DNA of 16,261 bases from CF-72 sp051006215 (lineage in GTDB: Bacteria > Chloroflexota > UBA6077 > CF-72): positions 1-16,261 of the forward strand of contig JBPCIO010000062.1 in NCBI GenBank assembly GCA_051006215.1, written 5' to 3'. Shown here piece by piece: positions 6,591 through 14,497 of the stretch. The notes below the pieces were generated by a model. The model ran no database searches. It worked only from the letters and a program-made list of their open reading frames with translations, and was not told the origin of the DNA. The first letter of the stretch is position 1. Each line of letters starts with the position of its first letter. Position numbers and translations under genes: made by a program.

Positions 6591-6860
6591 ATGGGCGTAC
6601 TACAGCCGTGGCATCTGATCATCGTCTTGGTCATCGTGCTGCTTCTCTTCGGGCCGGGCAAACTGCCGCAACTCGGCAAGGCATTTGGCGATAGTCTGCG
6701 AGACTTCAAAAAGTCCGTTGCCAGCGACGAGCACGCGACGGTGAGCGAAGTCGAGTTGGCACCCGGCATGCGTGCTTGCCCGCACTGCCACCGAGCGACC
6801 GCGATAGCCGATCGCTTCTGCGGTGGCTGCGGGGGTCGCGTAGAACCGAACGCTGCTTGA
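6591..6860 (+). CDS. TatA/TatE-like protein with C-terminal zinc ribbon
   Basis: An 89-residue protein. Residues 1-41 are a TatA domain: short N-terminus, one transmembrane helix (about 8-20, very rich in Leu, Ile, Val), the FGPGKLPQLGK hinge (20-30) and an amphipathic helix ending in DFKK. Members form the pore-like component of the twin-arginine export system, which moves folded proteins across the membrane with TatC. Instead of the usual acidic or disordered tail, residues 60-82 form a four-cysteine zinc ribbon (C63-x-x-C66 and C77-x-x-C80). The TatA part is certain; the role of the zinc ribbon is not known to me. The ATG at 6591 fits the family start, although the ribosome binding site is weak. 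It is divergent from the cobalt enzyme operon and convergent with the glycosylase gene (17-bp gap). No tatC is in the window. Confidence 0.88.
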   Translation: MGVLQPWHLIIVLVIVLLLFGPGKLPQLGKAFGDSLRDFKKSVASDEHATVSEVELAPGMRACPHCHRATAIADRFCGGCGGRVEPNAA

Positions 6861-6877
6861 GCCGGCTGCGGCGCCAG

Positions 6878-7777
6878 TCAGGCGCGCTTGCGGGATTCGA
6901 GCTCTTCGATCGTCCGCGGCCAATCCTGTTTGAGCAAACGCGAGAGCGCTCGGTCGGCTAGCAGCTTGCCGCCTGTCTGGCAGGTGGGGCAATAGTTCGA
7001 TTCGTTTTCGGCATGGACGATGCGCTGCACGGCTGTGGCGCACACCGGGCACGGCAGTTTGTAGCGGCCGTGTACCGCCATATCGTTGCGGAAGGCGGTT
7101 ACTTTTTCAGGAAAGCCGCCGTTGGCCTCGCGCCGGAGTCGAGCGATCCACTCATGCAAGACGGCCTGGGTGGCCTCGAATAGACGTTCGACCTCCGCTT
7201 CGAGCATCGCCTGCGTGAGCTTTACGGGCGAGAGGCGGGCGCGGTGCAGGATTTCGTCGCTGTAGGCGTTACCAATGCCTGAGAACAGGTCGGGGTCGGT
7301 AAGCGCGCGTTTGAGGGTGTGGTTGCCGAGCAGAAGTCGCGCTCGGAACTGATCCAGGTCCGCGTCCAGGGGCTCCAAGCCGCCGCGGTTGAACTCGCCC
7401 AGAGCCTCCTGGCCGCGCAGCAGGTGAATCGCGGCCCGCTTCTTGGGTGAAGCTTCAGTTAAGAGAAGCGTGCCGTTCGAAAAATCGAATGCCGCCAGAC
7501 CGATCTTGCCCGTGATCGCGGCACCTTGCTCCTTCCAGCGGAATCGGCCGGCGACCATCAGGTGGATAGCCAGGAACAGGTCAGCCTCGAGCTCGAAGAT
7601 GAGCCGCTTGCCCATGCGTCGCAACCCGAGCACCCGCTTGCCCTGGGTGGCTTTCAGGGGCGGATCGGCGGTGCGCAGGACGAACGGACTCGCGAGTCGG
7701 ACGTGCTCCAGCGTTTCACCCACGATGTGAGTCTGCAGAAAGTCCAGATACACGGTGAGATCAGGAATTTCCGGCAT
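6878..7777 (-). CDS. Fpg/Nei family DNA glycosylase (formamidopyrimidine-DNA glycosylase-like)
   Basis: A 299-residue base-excision repair protein. The N-terminal MPEIPDL keeps the catalytic Pro2 (Schiff-base nucleophile) and Glu3 of the Fpg/Nei family. K57 in the GKR block, HLMVAGRF (72-79) and the helix-two-turn-helix block GIGNAYSDEIL (167-177) with the DNA-binding Asn N170 are present. A C-terminal zinc finger uses C243, C246, C263 and C266. The finger lacks the Arg that canonical Fpg has five residues before the third Cys (N258 here), and it has an extended NESNYCPTCQTGGK...LADR block, so it belongs to a divergent subfamily rather than classical MutM; the preferred lesion is uncertain. 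It is the last gene of the LLM-dehydrogenase-glycosylase operon, 33 bp after the dehydrogenase stop. Start at 7777 is fixed by the need for Pro at position 2. Confidence 0.92.
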   Translation of the reverse strand: MPEIPDLTVYLDFLQTHIVGETLEHVRLASPFVLRTADPPLKATQGKRVLGLRRMGKRLIFELEADLFLAIHLMVAGRFRWKEQGAAITGKIGLAAFDFSNGTLLLTEASPKKRAAIHLLRGQEALGEFNRGGLEPLDADLDQFRARLLLGNHTLKRALTDPDLFSGIGNAYSDEILHRARLSPVKLTQAMLEAEVERLFEATQAVLHEWIARLRREANGGFPEKVTAFRNDMAVHGRYKLPCPVCATAVQRIVHAENESNYCPTCQTGGKLLADRALSRLLKQDWPRTIEELESRKRA

Positions 7778-7810
7778 GCCGGGCCGATAATACGGCAGCG
7801 TGGACGACGC

Positions 7811-8806
7811 TCAGTTGAACAGGTCGGCGAGCTCCTCGACCACCCACAGGGCCTTGTCGCCGCGTTGCACGCGCTCGATGTTGGCAAAACAGTTCGCGAA
7901 GCGGCGGGGATATGACTCCCAGGTCGGTCCAGCGGTATGCGGCGTCAACACCACATTCGGCAGTCCCATCAGCATATGATTCGCGGCTGGCGGTTCCTGG
8001 CTCAGCACGTCCAGGCCTGCGCCCAGAATGCGGCCCTCGCTCAGCGCAACCCCGAGCGCCTCCTCGTCGACCAGTCCGCCGCGGGCAGTGTTGACCAAGA
8101 CTGCCGATGCCTTCATCAGCGACAGCGATTCGGCATCGATCAAGTGGCGCGTCCGGTCATTCAGCGGCACGTGGATGGTCACCACGTCGGCAATGCGCAG
8201 CAGTTGGTCCAGCTCCCGATAGCTCACGCCAAGATCCTGCTCGACCTGGGCCGGCAAGCGAATTGGATCATAGTAGATGATGGTTGTGTTCCAGCCCAGC
8301 AGTCGCTTGGCGACCTCGCGACCGATACGCCCCATACCCACGATGCCGACGCTGGAGCCAAACAGTTCATGCACCCGGCCCACGCCGCGGGTGGCGTCGC
8401 GCCAGTGTCCCAGCCGAACGGCCGCATCGAGCGGGCGGAGGTGCTTCAGCGTGGCCAACATGAGCATGATCGCGTGCTCGGCAACGGCAATGGCATTGGC
8501 GCCCCCGTTGACCGCGACCGGTAGTCGCGCCGCGCGAGCACCATCGAGGTTGAATCGGTCGTAGCCAACGCTCATCAACTGCACAAGCTTCAAGCGATTG
8601 ACCGCGGCTGAGACCAGGGCGTCGGTCTGGATGTGCCCGACGAACCCACACAAGAAGTCGGCATCCAGAATCGCTGTCGGCACGGCCTCCAGAGCGACGT
8701 TGTGGAACCCGAAATGTGGCGGCCGCAGTTCATCTGCGATGGCGCGCACATCTGGTTCCAGGAGCGGAGCGAAGACGATTGTCGGCTCAGTCATGCCACT
8801 CGCCAT
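7811..8806 (-). CDS. D-2-hydroxyacid dehydrogenase family NAD(P)-binding protein
   Basis: A 331-residue cytosolic dehydrogenase of the phosphoglycerate/D-lactate dehydrogenase superfamily. The Rossmann motif GMGRIG (157-162) follows strand VGIV, with the acidic D180 at the end of the second strand (IIYYDP) indicating preference for NAD. The catalytic triad is visible: R242 in NTARGGLVDE, E271 in SQEPP and H290 in TPHTAG. The substrate-domain block SVGYDRFNLDGA (79-90) and the GGANAIAVAEHAI block (101-113) are typical. These enzymes reduce 2-oxoacids (glyoxylate, hydroxypyruvate, 3-phosphohydroxypyruvate); the exact substrate cannot be read. There is no C-terminal ACT domain, so it is not a full-length regulated SerA. 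ATG at 8806 or the in-frame ATG at 8794 (MTEPT) are both possible; neither has a clear ribosome binding site. It lies 26 bp after the LLM gene stop. Confidence 0.9.
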   Translation of the reverse strand: MASGMTEPTIVFAPLLEPDVRAIADELRPPHFGFHNVALEAVPTAILDADFLCGFVGHIQTDALVSAAVNRLKLVQLMSVGYDRFNLDGARAARLPVAVNGGANAIAVAEHAIMLMLATLKHLRPLDAAVRLGHWRDATRGVGRVHELFGSSVGIVGMGRIGREVAKRLLGWNTTIIYYDPIRLPAQVEQDLGVSYRELDQLLRIADVVTIHVPLNDRTRHLIDAESLSLMKASAVLVNTARGGLVDEEALGVALSEGRILGAGLDVLSQEPPAANHMLMGLPNVVLTPHTAGPTWESYPRRFANCFANIERVQRGDKALWVVEELADLFN

Positions 8807-8832
8807 TGGCCACGAGCGTTAGTGCGCATCCG

Positions 8833-9864
8833 TCATGACACCCACTCTTTAACGCGCGCGATGTCCTGAATGGGGTGAGGTCCAATGGGTTGGAGGTCCA
8901 GGACTGTCACGCCGGCGGCTTTGAAAGCGTCGATGCGGTCTTTGACGTAGCTCGGGGGCCCGATCAGCGACAGCGACTCCAGGAGCTCGGCCGGTACGCG
9001 CGCCTCGGCTGCCTGTTTATTGCCAGTCAGGTATAGGTCCTGGATGTCTCTGGCCGCCTGCTCATAGCCGTACCGACGAATCAGGTCGTTGTAAAAGTTC
9101 TTGTCGCGCGCCCCCATCCCACCCACATACAGCGCGAGATGTGGACGTGCAAGATCTCGCAAATGCTCGAGCCCCTCACCAATCGCTAGCGGGCCGCCTG
9201 CAGCGATCTCGAGCGTTCGAAGCTCGGGTGTGCGTTTTTCGAGGCCGCGTCTGAGTGCGTTGCCCCAGATGGCGTTCGCTTTTTCGGGAATGAAGAAAAT
9301 CGGCAGCCAGCCCTCGGCCAGCTCCGCGGTCAGTTCGACGCTGCGCTCACCCATAGACGCCAGGTAGATCGGAATCCGAGTCCGGCCCGGGTGAGTCAGA
9401 ATTTTGAGCGCCTTGCCCAGGCCAGTGCCCTGGCCGGCCGGCAATGGGAGCTTCAGCACGCGCCCGTCGTAGCGCAGCTCCTGCCTGCGCCAAACCATCC
9501 TGCAGATCTCGACGGTCTCGCGTGTGCGCTGCACGGGTCGGTCATACGCCACGCCGTGCCAGCCCTCGATGACCTGGGGTCCGGAGGCGCCCAGGCCGAG
9601 GATGGCGCGGCCGTTTGAAATCTCGTCAAGGCCGGCGGCGGTCTGCGCCAGCAGAGCTGGCGTTCGCGAGTAGATCGGAAAAATACCGGACGCCAACTCC
9701 ACCCGATGCGTCCGCGCGGCCAGGAAGCCCAAACGGGTTGCCGCGTCGTTGCCGTAGGCCTCGGCCACCCACACCACATCCAGCCCGACCTCCTCGAGCT
9801 TGACCACCCGGTCGACGCTGTCGAGAAAGCCACTGCCGTAGCCCGTGTGGCTCGAGACTCGCAT
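8833..9864 (-). CDS. LLM class flavin-dependent oxidoreductase (probably F420-dependent)
   Basis: A 343-residue luciferase-like monooxygenase-fold protein. The N-terminal strand leads into GYGSGFLDSVDRVVKLEE (8-25), followed by VVWVAEAYGNDA (30-41), the ELASGIFPIYSRTP block (56-69), and ILGLGASGPQVIEGWHG (88-104) and YDRPVQRTRE (107-116), which are hallmarks of the F420-dependent branch common in Actinomycetota and Chloroflexota. IPIYLASMGERSVEL (164-178) completes the barrel. Such enzymes transfer hydride or oxygen to diverse organic substrates; the reaction is not predictable. ATG 9864 is chosen over the in-frame GTG at 9888 because MRVSSHTGYG matches the usual start and a GAGG lies just upstream. 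First gene of a three-gene operon with the dehydrogenase and glycosylase. The 163 bp upstream (9865-10027) hold no gene and presumably its promoter, which I cannot pinpoint. Confidence 0.9.
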   Translation of the reverse strand: MRVSSHTGYGSGFLDSVDRVVKLEEVGLDVVWVAEAYGNDAATRLGFLAARTHRVELASGIFPIYSRTPALLAQTAAGLDEISNGRAILGLGASGPQVIEGWHGVAYDRPVQRTRETVEICRMVWRRQELRYDGRVLKLPLPAGQGTGLGKALKILTHPGRTRIPIYLASMGERSVELTAELAEGWLPIFFIPEKANAIWGNALRRGLEKRTPELRTLEIAAGGPLAIGEGLEHLRDLARPHLALYVGGMGARDKNFYNDLIRRYGYEQAARDIQDLYLTGNKQAAEARVPAELLESLSLIGPPSYVKDRIDAFKAAGVTVLDLQPIGPHPIQDIARVKEWVS

Positions 9865-10027
9865 CAGGACGTGCCTCGGAACAGGCACCCGCCGACGAGA
9901 GGCGGAACGCCGTCGATATCAGCCGCTTGATCCGAAGCCGGAAACGCTGCCGCGGCCATACGCGCGAGGGTACCAAATGCGTCCATTGCTGGACGCTGCG
10001 TCCCACGTCCATTCTCATCGGCAACGC

Positions 10028-12223
10028 TCAGGCGCGCCCGTACAGCGCCCGATAGTGCCAGTAGTTGTCATAGACGAGTCGCAAATAGCTCTGCGTCTCG
10101 TTGAAGGGGACCTGTTCTACGAGCAGATCCGGATCGTCGCCATAGCGCTGCAACCAGCGAGCGACGTTCCCGCCGCCAGCGTCGTACGCCGCCAGGGCAG
10201 GGAAAACCCGGCCCTGGTAGTCGTTCAGCAGCTGCGACAAGAACCAGGTGCCGAACTCCACGCTGACCGCCGGCTTAAACAGGTCGCGGAGTGCGAAGTC
10301 GTCGCGGCCGAGGCGGCTGGCAATGTTGCGCGCGGTAGATGGCACCACCTGCGTCAAGCCCATCGCCTGGGCGCCTGACTCGGCGTGGGCGTCGAAAGAG
10401 CTCTCTTGACGCATCAACGCCAACACGAGCAGCGGGTCGACGGAGTAGTGCCCCGCTTGTTCTGCTACCAGGTCGCCCCAGCCGGCCGGATACACCGCCT
10501 TCTGCACAACCCGAGGCAAGCTGCTCAAGCCCACCAGGTCGCGCATCTGACGTCCGACGCGCAGCTCCAGCTGCGGCTGGTCGCGCAGCATCAGCCAGTC
10601 GGCTAGCCCGCTCAGGTGCGCTACGTCCTTGGTTTGCACGTACTGCTGGGCCACACCTTCGACCTCCCAACTCGCCTCGGCCCGCAAGCCAAAATCAAGC
10701 AGGGTGTCGGCCCGTTGTAGCGCTGGCAGCGCGTCCATGTCCCGGCTGAGCCGTTCGGGCGTGGTGTTGAGGGCTGCCAGCCAGGCAGTGCGTTCCTGCA
10801 CTTCAGCCTGAGTCGCCGCGAGCCAGGCTGTGCTTGTCGAGGTTGTGCTGCTAGCGACCGTGAGCGTGCCACCAAGCTGTTCCTGAGCCCGCAGCCCGTA
10901 GTATGTTTCGGGCGCAGCGGCGGCGGCCTGGTTGAAGGCGTCGTGCGAGCGGGGCGAGCCATCTGGCGCCGCCCTGGCAATCCAATACAGCAGCTGACTT
11001 TGCAGCGCGGGCGCGGGCGGACCACCACTGTCCAGGCCTGCCTGCCAAGCGTCCAGAGCGCCGGCCCGATCACCCTGAACATATCGGCTGAAGCCAACAT
11101 GGAAGAGCGCTTCGGCCGCGCGGCTTGGGGCCTCACGCGCCATTCGCACGTAGATCAGTTCGGCTGCCGGCTCGTCGCCGCTGCGCTCGTTCAGCTGGCC
11201 GAGCCGCAGCAGAGCGCTACCGGATTGCAGCGGGTCGCTTTCGGCGACAGTCCGGAGCGCCAGCCTGGCTTCGTCTTCGTTGCCGAGTTTGAGCAGGGCC
11301 TCGGCTCGACTCAGCTGCGCGGAGCCCCAGTCCTGAGCAGTGGCGTCAACCTGGTCGAACAGCGCGACGGCCGTCGAATAGTCGTGCGCGTTCAGGCGCA
11401 CGATGCCGGCCTGGAGCGGGCTGACCGTCGCGTCGCGGTCCATATCCACCAGCGCGTCAAGGGCGCCCGGCGCGCGCGCCTGGTCAGCGTAGTCCACGAC
11501 CACCGCGCGCAAGCGCTCGGCAGCACTCGCATCGTCGCCTAGCGCGCGCGCAATGGAAGCGGTGGTGAAGAGCATCTCGGCCGTATACGCGCGTGTCCCG
11601 GCCAGTCCGAGCGAGCGGTTGTAGAAGTCGAACGCATCCTGTTTTCGGCCCATCGCGAGCTCAGCCTCAGCGGCCCGTTCCAGCGCCTCGATGCGGCTCA
11701 GGCGTGGACCGCCGTCGTCGATTGACAACGCCATCCGGGCAGCGGCCAGCTCGCCCGGCCAATCGCTAAGCTTGGCGGCGCACTGGGCGCGTTGAAGCGC
11801 GGTGTATGGCCCGATCGCCGTCCGGCCGGCGATGGACTCGAAGGCGGTCAGGGCGCGCATGGCGCCGTCGCAATCGCCCGCCGAGCGGCGCACCTGTTCC
11901 AGGCTGAAGTATGCCGAAGCGAGTTGGTCAGAGCTGGGGTAGTCATCTAGCAACTGCTGTAGAACCGCCTCTGCGGTATCCGTGTCAGCGTCTGCCAAAG
12001 CGGCGCGGGCCAGCATGAGCATGGCGTGTGGCGCCAGTGGTCCGCCATGCTCAGCTACACCTGCGAAGAACTGTTCGGCGCCTTTGTAGTCGCCGCGCCG
12101 CATGAGCTGTTGGCCCGGAGCCCAGATCGCCTCCTCGGCGGCGGGTTGCGCGCTCGCTAGCGGTGTAGTCGGCGTGACCATCGCCAGAACGACAAGAAAC
12201 AGGACTGCGGCACGGGCCCGCAT
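10028..12223 (-). CDS. Soluble lytic murein transglycosylase (Slt-type) with TPR-like repeats, secreted
   Basis: A 731-residue exported protein. Residues 1-25 form a signal peptide (RAR, then a LFLVVLAMV core, then ASA before Q26). Residues about 30-560 are an all-helical, Ala/Leu-rich array of TPR-like repeats, as in the superhelical U and L domains of Slt70. The C-terminal SLT domain (about 585-725) has the catalytic Glu E607 in LMRQESSFD, then AMGLTQVVPSTARNIASRLG and the ALAAYDAGGGNVARWL block. The enzyme cleaves the MurNAc-GlcNAc bond of peptidoglycan, giving 1,6-anhydro ends. Two positions deviate from the usual family blocks: GLTQ instead of GLMQ, and AYDAG instead of AYNAG. It stands alone on the - strand, divergent from the gene at 12283 with a 59-bp gap. 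Start ATG 12223 is set by the signal peptide. Confidence 0.93.
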   Translation of the reverse strand: MRARAAVLFLVVLAMVTPTTPLASAQPAAEEAIWAPGQQLMRRGDYKGAEQFFAGVAEHGGPLAPHAMLMLARAALADADTDTAEAVLQQLLDDYPSSDQLASAYFSLEQVRRSAGDCDGAMRALTAFESIAGRTAIGPYTALQRAQCAAKLSDWPGELAAARMALSIDDGGPRLSRIEALERAAEAELAMGRKQDAFDFYNRSLGLAGTRAYTAEMLFTTASIARALGDDASAAERLRAVVVDYADQARAPGALDALVDMDRDATVSPLQAGIVRLNAHDYSTAVALFDQVDATAQDWGSAQLSRAEALLKLGNEDEARLALRTVAESDPLQSGSALLRLGQLNERSGDEPAAELIYVRMAREAPSRAAEALFHVGFSRYVQGDRAGALDAWQAGLDSGGPPAPALQSQLLYWIARAAPDGSPRSHDAFNQAAAAAPETYYGLRAQEQLGGTLTVASSTTSTSTAWLAATQAEVQERTAWLAALNTTPERLSRDMDALPALQRADTLLDFGLRAEASWEVEGVAQQYVQTKDVAHLSGLADWLMLRDQPQLELRVGRQMRDLVGLSSLPRVVQKAVYPAGWGDLVAEQAGHYSVDPLLVLALMRQESSFDAHAESGAQAMGLTQVVPSTARNIASRLGRDDFALRDLFKPAVSVEFGTWFLSQLLNDYQGRVFPALAAYDAGGGNVARWLQRYGDDPDLLVEQVPFNETQSYLRLVYDNYWHYRALYGRA

Positions 12224-12282
12224 CTTCTACACAGCGAGTCTAGCTGCCACGTGTCCCGGTTGCCCCTTACACTTCGATCACC

Positions 12283-12510
12283 ATGCCGATCCATGTGAGT
12301 AACACTGAGAAGAAGGCGGAGATCGCGCGCGACGTGGTCGTGGCCTATCTTTCGCACGTCAAAGACGAGGAGCTGTCCGACCTCGGCAAGGTCGACGAAG
12401 CCATACAACGATTGGTTGATGTCGTGGATCGGACCTTCGAGGTCGCTGAGCGTCAAGCGCCCGGCTTCGGCATTTCACCGAGTCTGCCACGCCCAACCAA
12501 GCACGACTGA
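12283..12510 (+). CDS. Small conserved-looking protein of unknown function
   Basis: A 75-residue protein that I do not recognise. Residues 7-60 are strongly helical and charged: KKAEIARDVVVAYLSHVKDEELSD-type sequence, a short break, then VDEAIQRLVDVVDRTFEV. This would suit two or three amphipathic helices, followed by a Pro-rich tail (GFGISPSLPRPTKHD). There are no Cys residues, membrane segments or signal peptide. G and C dominate third codon positions, like the neighbours, which supports coding. ATG 12283 has no clear ribosome binding site; GTG 12295 is an alternative. It lies 80 bp upstream of recF on the same strand, and a strong hairpin follows directly after its stop. It could be a small regulatory or nucleoid-linked protein, but nothing shows this. 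Confidence 0.6.
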   Translation: MPIHVSNTEKKAEIARDVVVAYLSHVKDEELSDLGKVDEAIQRLVDVVDRTFEVAERQAPGFGISPSLPRPTKHD

Positions 12511-12515
12511 GGCGT

Positions 12516-12539
12516 TGCAGGCGAGAGTGTCGCCTTGCA
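12516..12539 (+). other. Hairpin between the small unknown gene and recF
   Basis: TGCAGGCGA (12516-12524) pairs with TCGCCTTGCA (12530-12539) as nine base pairs with one bulged T and a five-base loop. It starts six bases after the upstream stop codon. No T-run follows, so it is not a standard intrinsic terminator; it could be an RNA stability element, a partial attenuator upstream of recF, or a protein site on DNA. Confidence 0.45.
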
Positions 12540-12590
12540 CACCGCGGTACGTCTTCCTGACGGCCGGCGGAAACCGCGAAGGCGACGCCG

Positions 12591-13817
12591 ATGTGGTTGA
12601 GCCAGCTGGCGCTGATGAACTTCAGGAATTTCCACAGCCTGCGGCTAGAACCACAGCCGGGGGTGCTGCTGTTCTGTGGGCGCAATGGCCAGGGCAAAAC
12701 AAACTTGCTGGAGTCCGTGTACGTTCTTGCCACCACCCGCTCGCCGCGCACGAATGTCGAACGTGAGCTCCTCAGCTGGCGGACACCAGACGATGCCGAC
12801 CTGGCCGCGGTTGTCGCCCCGTTCGCCCGACTGGAAGCCCGCGTGCGGCGCCTCGAAGGCGAAGTTCATCTCGAGCTGAGCCTCGAGGGTGAGCGGCCAG
12901 GCGTCGAGGGCGGCACCTCGGCCGCCGTCAGCCGCGGTATCAAAGTCAACGGGCTGCCCGTGCGAGCCACGGGCCTGGTCGGCCATCTGCCAGTGGTGTA
13001 CTTCTCACCAGCGGACGTCGAGCTGGCAGGTGGCCCACCAGCCGGTCGGCGCCAGTATCTCAACCTTGCCAACTCCCAGGCTTCACCCAGCCATCTGCGT
13101 GCCCTGCAGCGCTACAACCGCGTCCTGCTGCAACGCAATCAGGCCCTGCGGCTCGTCCGTGACCGCCGACAGCCCGCTCGCGCGCTCGAACCCTGGACGC
13201 AGCAGATGTTCGACTGGGGCTCAGTTGTGCTGCGCCAGCGACTGTGCATGCTGCGCCAGGTCGACCAGCGCATCGTGAGCATCTTCCGTGATCTGACTGG
13301 CAGTTCCGAAACGCTGAGCGTCGTGTATCGGTCTACGGCGTGTGACGCACTGACCAATCCGGTGTCTGAGCCGGCCGACCTGGAACAAGCCTTCAGGCAA
13401 CGCCAGGAGCGGGTGGCCGCCCGCGAGATCGACCAGGCCGTGTCCCTGGTCGGACCTCACCGCGATGACTTTACTTTCGCACTCGACGGGGTAGACCTGA
13501 ACACGTACGGCTCACGCGGGCAGCAACGCCTGGCTGTGTTGGCTCTCAAGCTTGCGGAAGCCGATTGGATGCGGGCGGAGATCGGCGAGCTACCGGTGGT
13601 ATTGCTCGACGACGTGTTATCGGAGCTCGATCCACAGCGGCGCGGCTACGTTTTGCAGCGCGTCGCCGCGCCGGAGCTGACACACCAGCGCCAGGTGTGG
13701 ATCACGACGACCGAGCCGACCGGCTCGCGATTCATGCAAGCAGACGGGCAAACCCACGACGTCCTGACCAGCGCGCAATGTTATGAAATCGACGCTGGAC
13801 AGCTCAGGACGGCATAA
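12591..13817 (+). CDS. recF: DNA replication and repair protein RecF
   Basis: A 408-residue SMC-like ATPase of the RecFOR recombination pathway, which helps load RecA onto gapped DNA. The start LSQLALMNFRNF (3-14) is the family's N-terminal strand. Walker A is GRNGQGKTN (30-38); VVYFSPADVELAGGPPAGRRQYLN (135-158) is the RecF-specific block with its Ser-Pro-x-Asp and Arg-Arg; RYNRVLLQRNQAL (174-186) is the coiled-coil arm start; LVGPHRDDF (286-294) follows; the ABC signature is YGSRGQQRL (306-314) and Walker B plus D-loop is VVLLDDVLSELD (336-347). Length is somewhat above the common 360-380 residues, mainly from an insertion near 85-115. ATG 12591 follows an AAGG at a spacing of about 8. recF often lies beside dnaN and gyrB; here it sits with a tatA-like gene and a bifunctional nuclease gene. 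Confidence 0.95.
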   Translation: MWLSQLALMNFRNFHSLRLEPQPGVLLFCGRNGQGKTNLLESVYVLATTRSPRTNVERELLSWRTPDDADLAAVVAPFARLEARVRRLEGEVHLELSLEGERPGVEGGTSAAVSRGIKVNGLPVRATGLVGHLPVVYFSPADVELAGGPPAGRRQYLNLANSQASPSHLRALQRYNRVLLQRNQALRLVRDRRQPARALEPWTQQMFDWGSVVLRQRLCMLRQVDQRIVSIFRDLTGSSETLSVVYRSTACDALTNPVSEPADLEQAFRQRQERVAAREIDQAVSLVGPHRDDFTFALDGVDLNTYGSRGQQRLAVLALKLAEADWMRAEIGELPVVLLDDVLSELDPQRRGYVLQRVAAPELTHQRQVWITTTEPTGSRFMQADGQTHDVLTSAQCYEIDAGQLRTA

Positions 13818-13829
13818 TTGTCACGCGAT

Positions 13830-14483
13830 ATGAATATCCTCGGCATGGGGCCCATGGAGCTCCTGTTGATCGTGGTCCTGGCCCTCATCGTGTTCGGGCC
13901 AGCCAAGCTGCCTGAAATCATGGCTCAGGTTGGGAAAGCAATCGGCGACTTCCGTCGAGCCACCAGTGAGCTGAGCGACGAGTTTAATCGGACCATCCAA
14001 TCTGAGCTGCAGGAGACGCGCGCGGTCGTCGACGAAACGAAGGCGACGTTTTCCGACGCCAAGGCGTCGGTGCACGATGCCCACGCCTCGGTCAGCTCGG
14101 CCATCGCGGCCATACCCGCGCCCATCCGCACGGCGGTGCCTGCAGCCAATGGCACCACTCCCGAGACGCGGGCGGAAACTGGGACCAACGGCACTGCGCC
14201 GGGGTCGTCTGCGCCCGCGCTCGCCGACACGACCCAGTGGAGTTGGGAGACCTCAGCCAACGCCCTACCGGTGACTGTAGTGACCCCGCCGGCCGACACC
14301 GCCGGTACGCCATTGGCAGCCGGCGCCGCCAGTGAAACGTCGGCCAGCGAGCCTATTCAAGCGGCGGATCCCACCGCCGCTTCTACGGTTGAGTCGGCAC
14401 TGGGTATCTCTCATCCCAAACTTCCGGCGCCCTCGCCGGCGAGGGACAACGCTGCTCACGAAGACCTGGTGCCGCCCTACTGA
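13830..14483 (+). CDS. TatA/TatB-like protein with long low-complexity tail
   Basis: A 217-residue protein. Residues 1-21 hold the transmembrane helix (ELLLIVVLALIVF), followed by the FGPAKLPEIMAQVGKAIGDFRR hinge and amphipathic helix (22-43) that define Sec-independent translocase TatA/TatB. Residues 45-93 continue as a charged helix with a repeated Asp-x-x-Ala-x-Ser/Thr-Val pattern, which with the length points more to TatB than TatA. From about 95 to the end the chain is Ala, Thr, Pro and Ser rich and probably disordered. ATG 13830 is chosen; the in-frame TTG at 13818 directly abuts the recF stop and is possible, as is ATG 13845. Only 12 bp separate it from recF, so cotranscription is likely. 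It is the second Tat-like gene in the window; no tatC is visible. Confidence 0.88.
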   Translation: MNILGMGPMELLLIVVLALIVFGPAKLPEIMAQVGKAIGDFRRATSELSDEFNRTIQSELQETRAVVDETKATFSDAKASVHDAHASVSSAIAAIPAPIRTAVPAANGTTPETRAETGTNGTAPGSSAPALADTTQWSWETSANALPVTVVTPPADTAGTPLAAGAASETSASEPIQAADPTAASTVESALGISHPKLPAPSPARDNAAHEDLVPPY

Positions 14484-14497
14484 GGTTGCGCGCTTTC

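Noticed and set aside
6481..6591. N-terminal extension of the beta-N gene up to an ATG at 6591
   Set aside because: The extra 37 residues have no beta-subunit likeness, overlap the divergent promoter and start on the tatA-like ATG; GGAGG and the HDMGG start support 6480.
6871..6885. GCGCC/GGCGC hairpin between the convergent tatA-like and glycosylase genes as a terminator
   Set aside because: Only five pairs, overlaps a stop codon and has no T-run.
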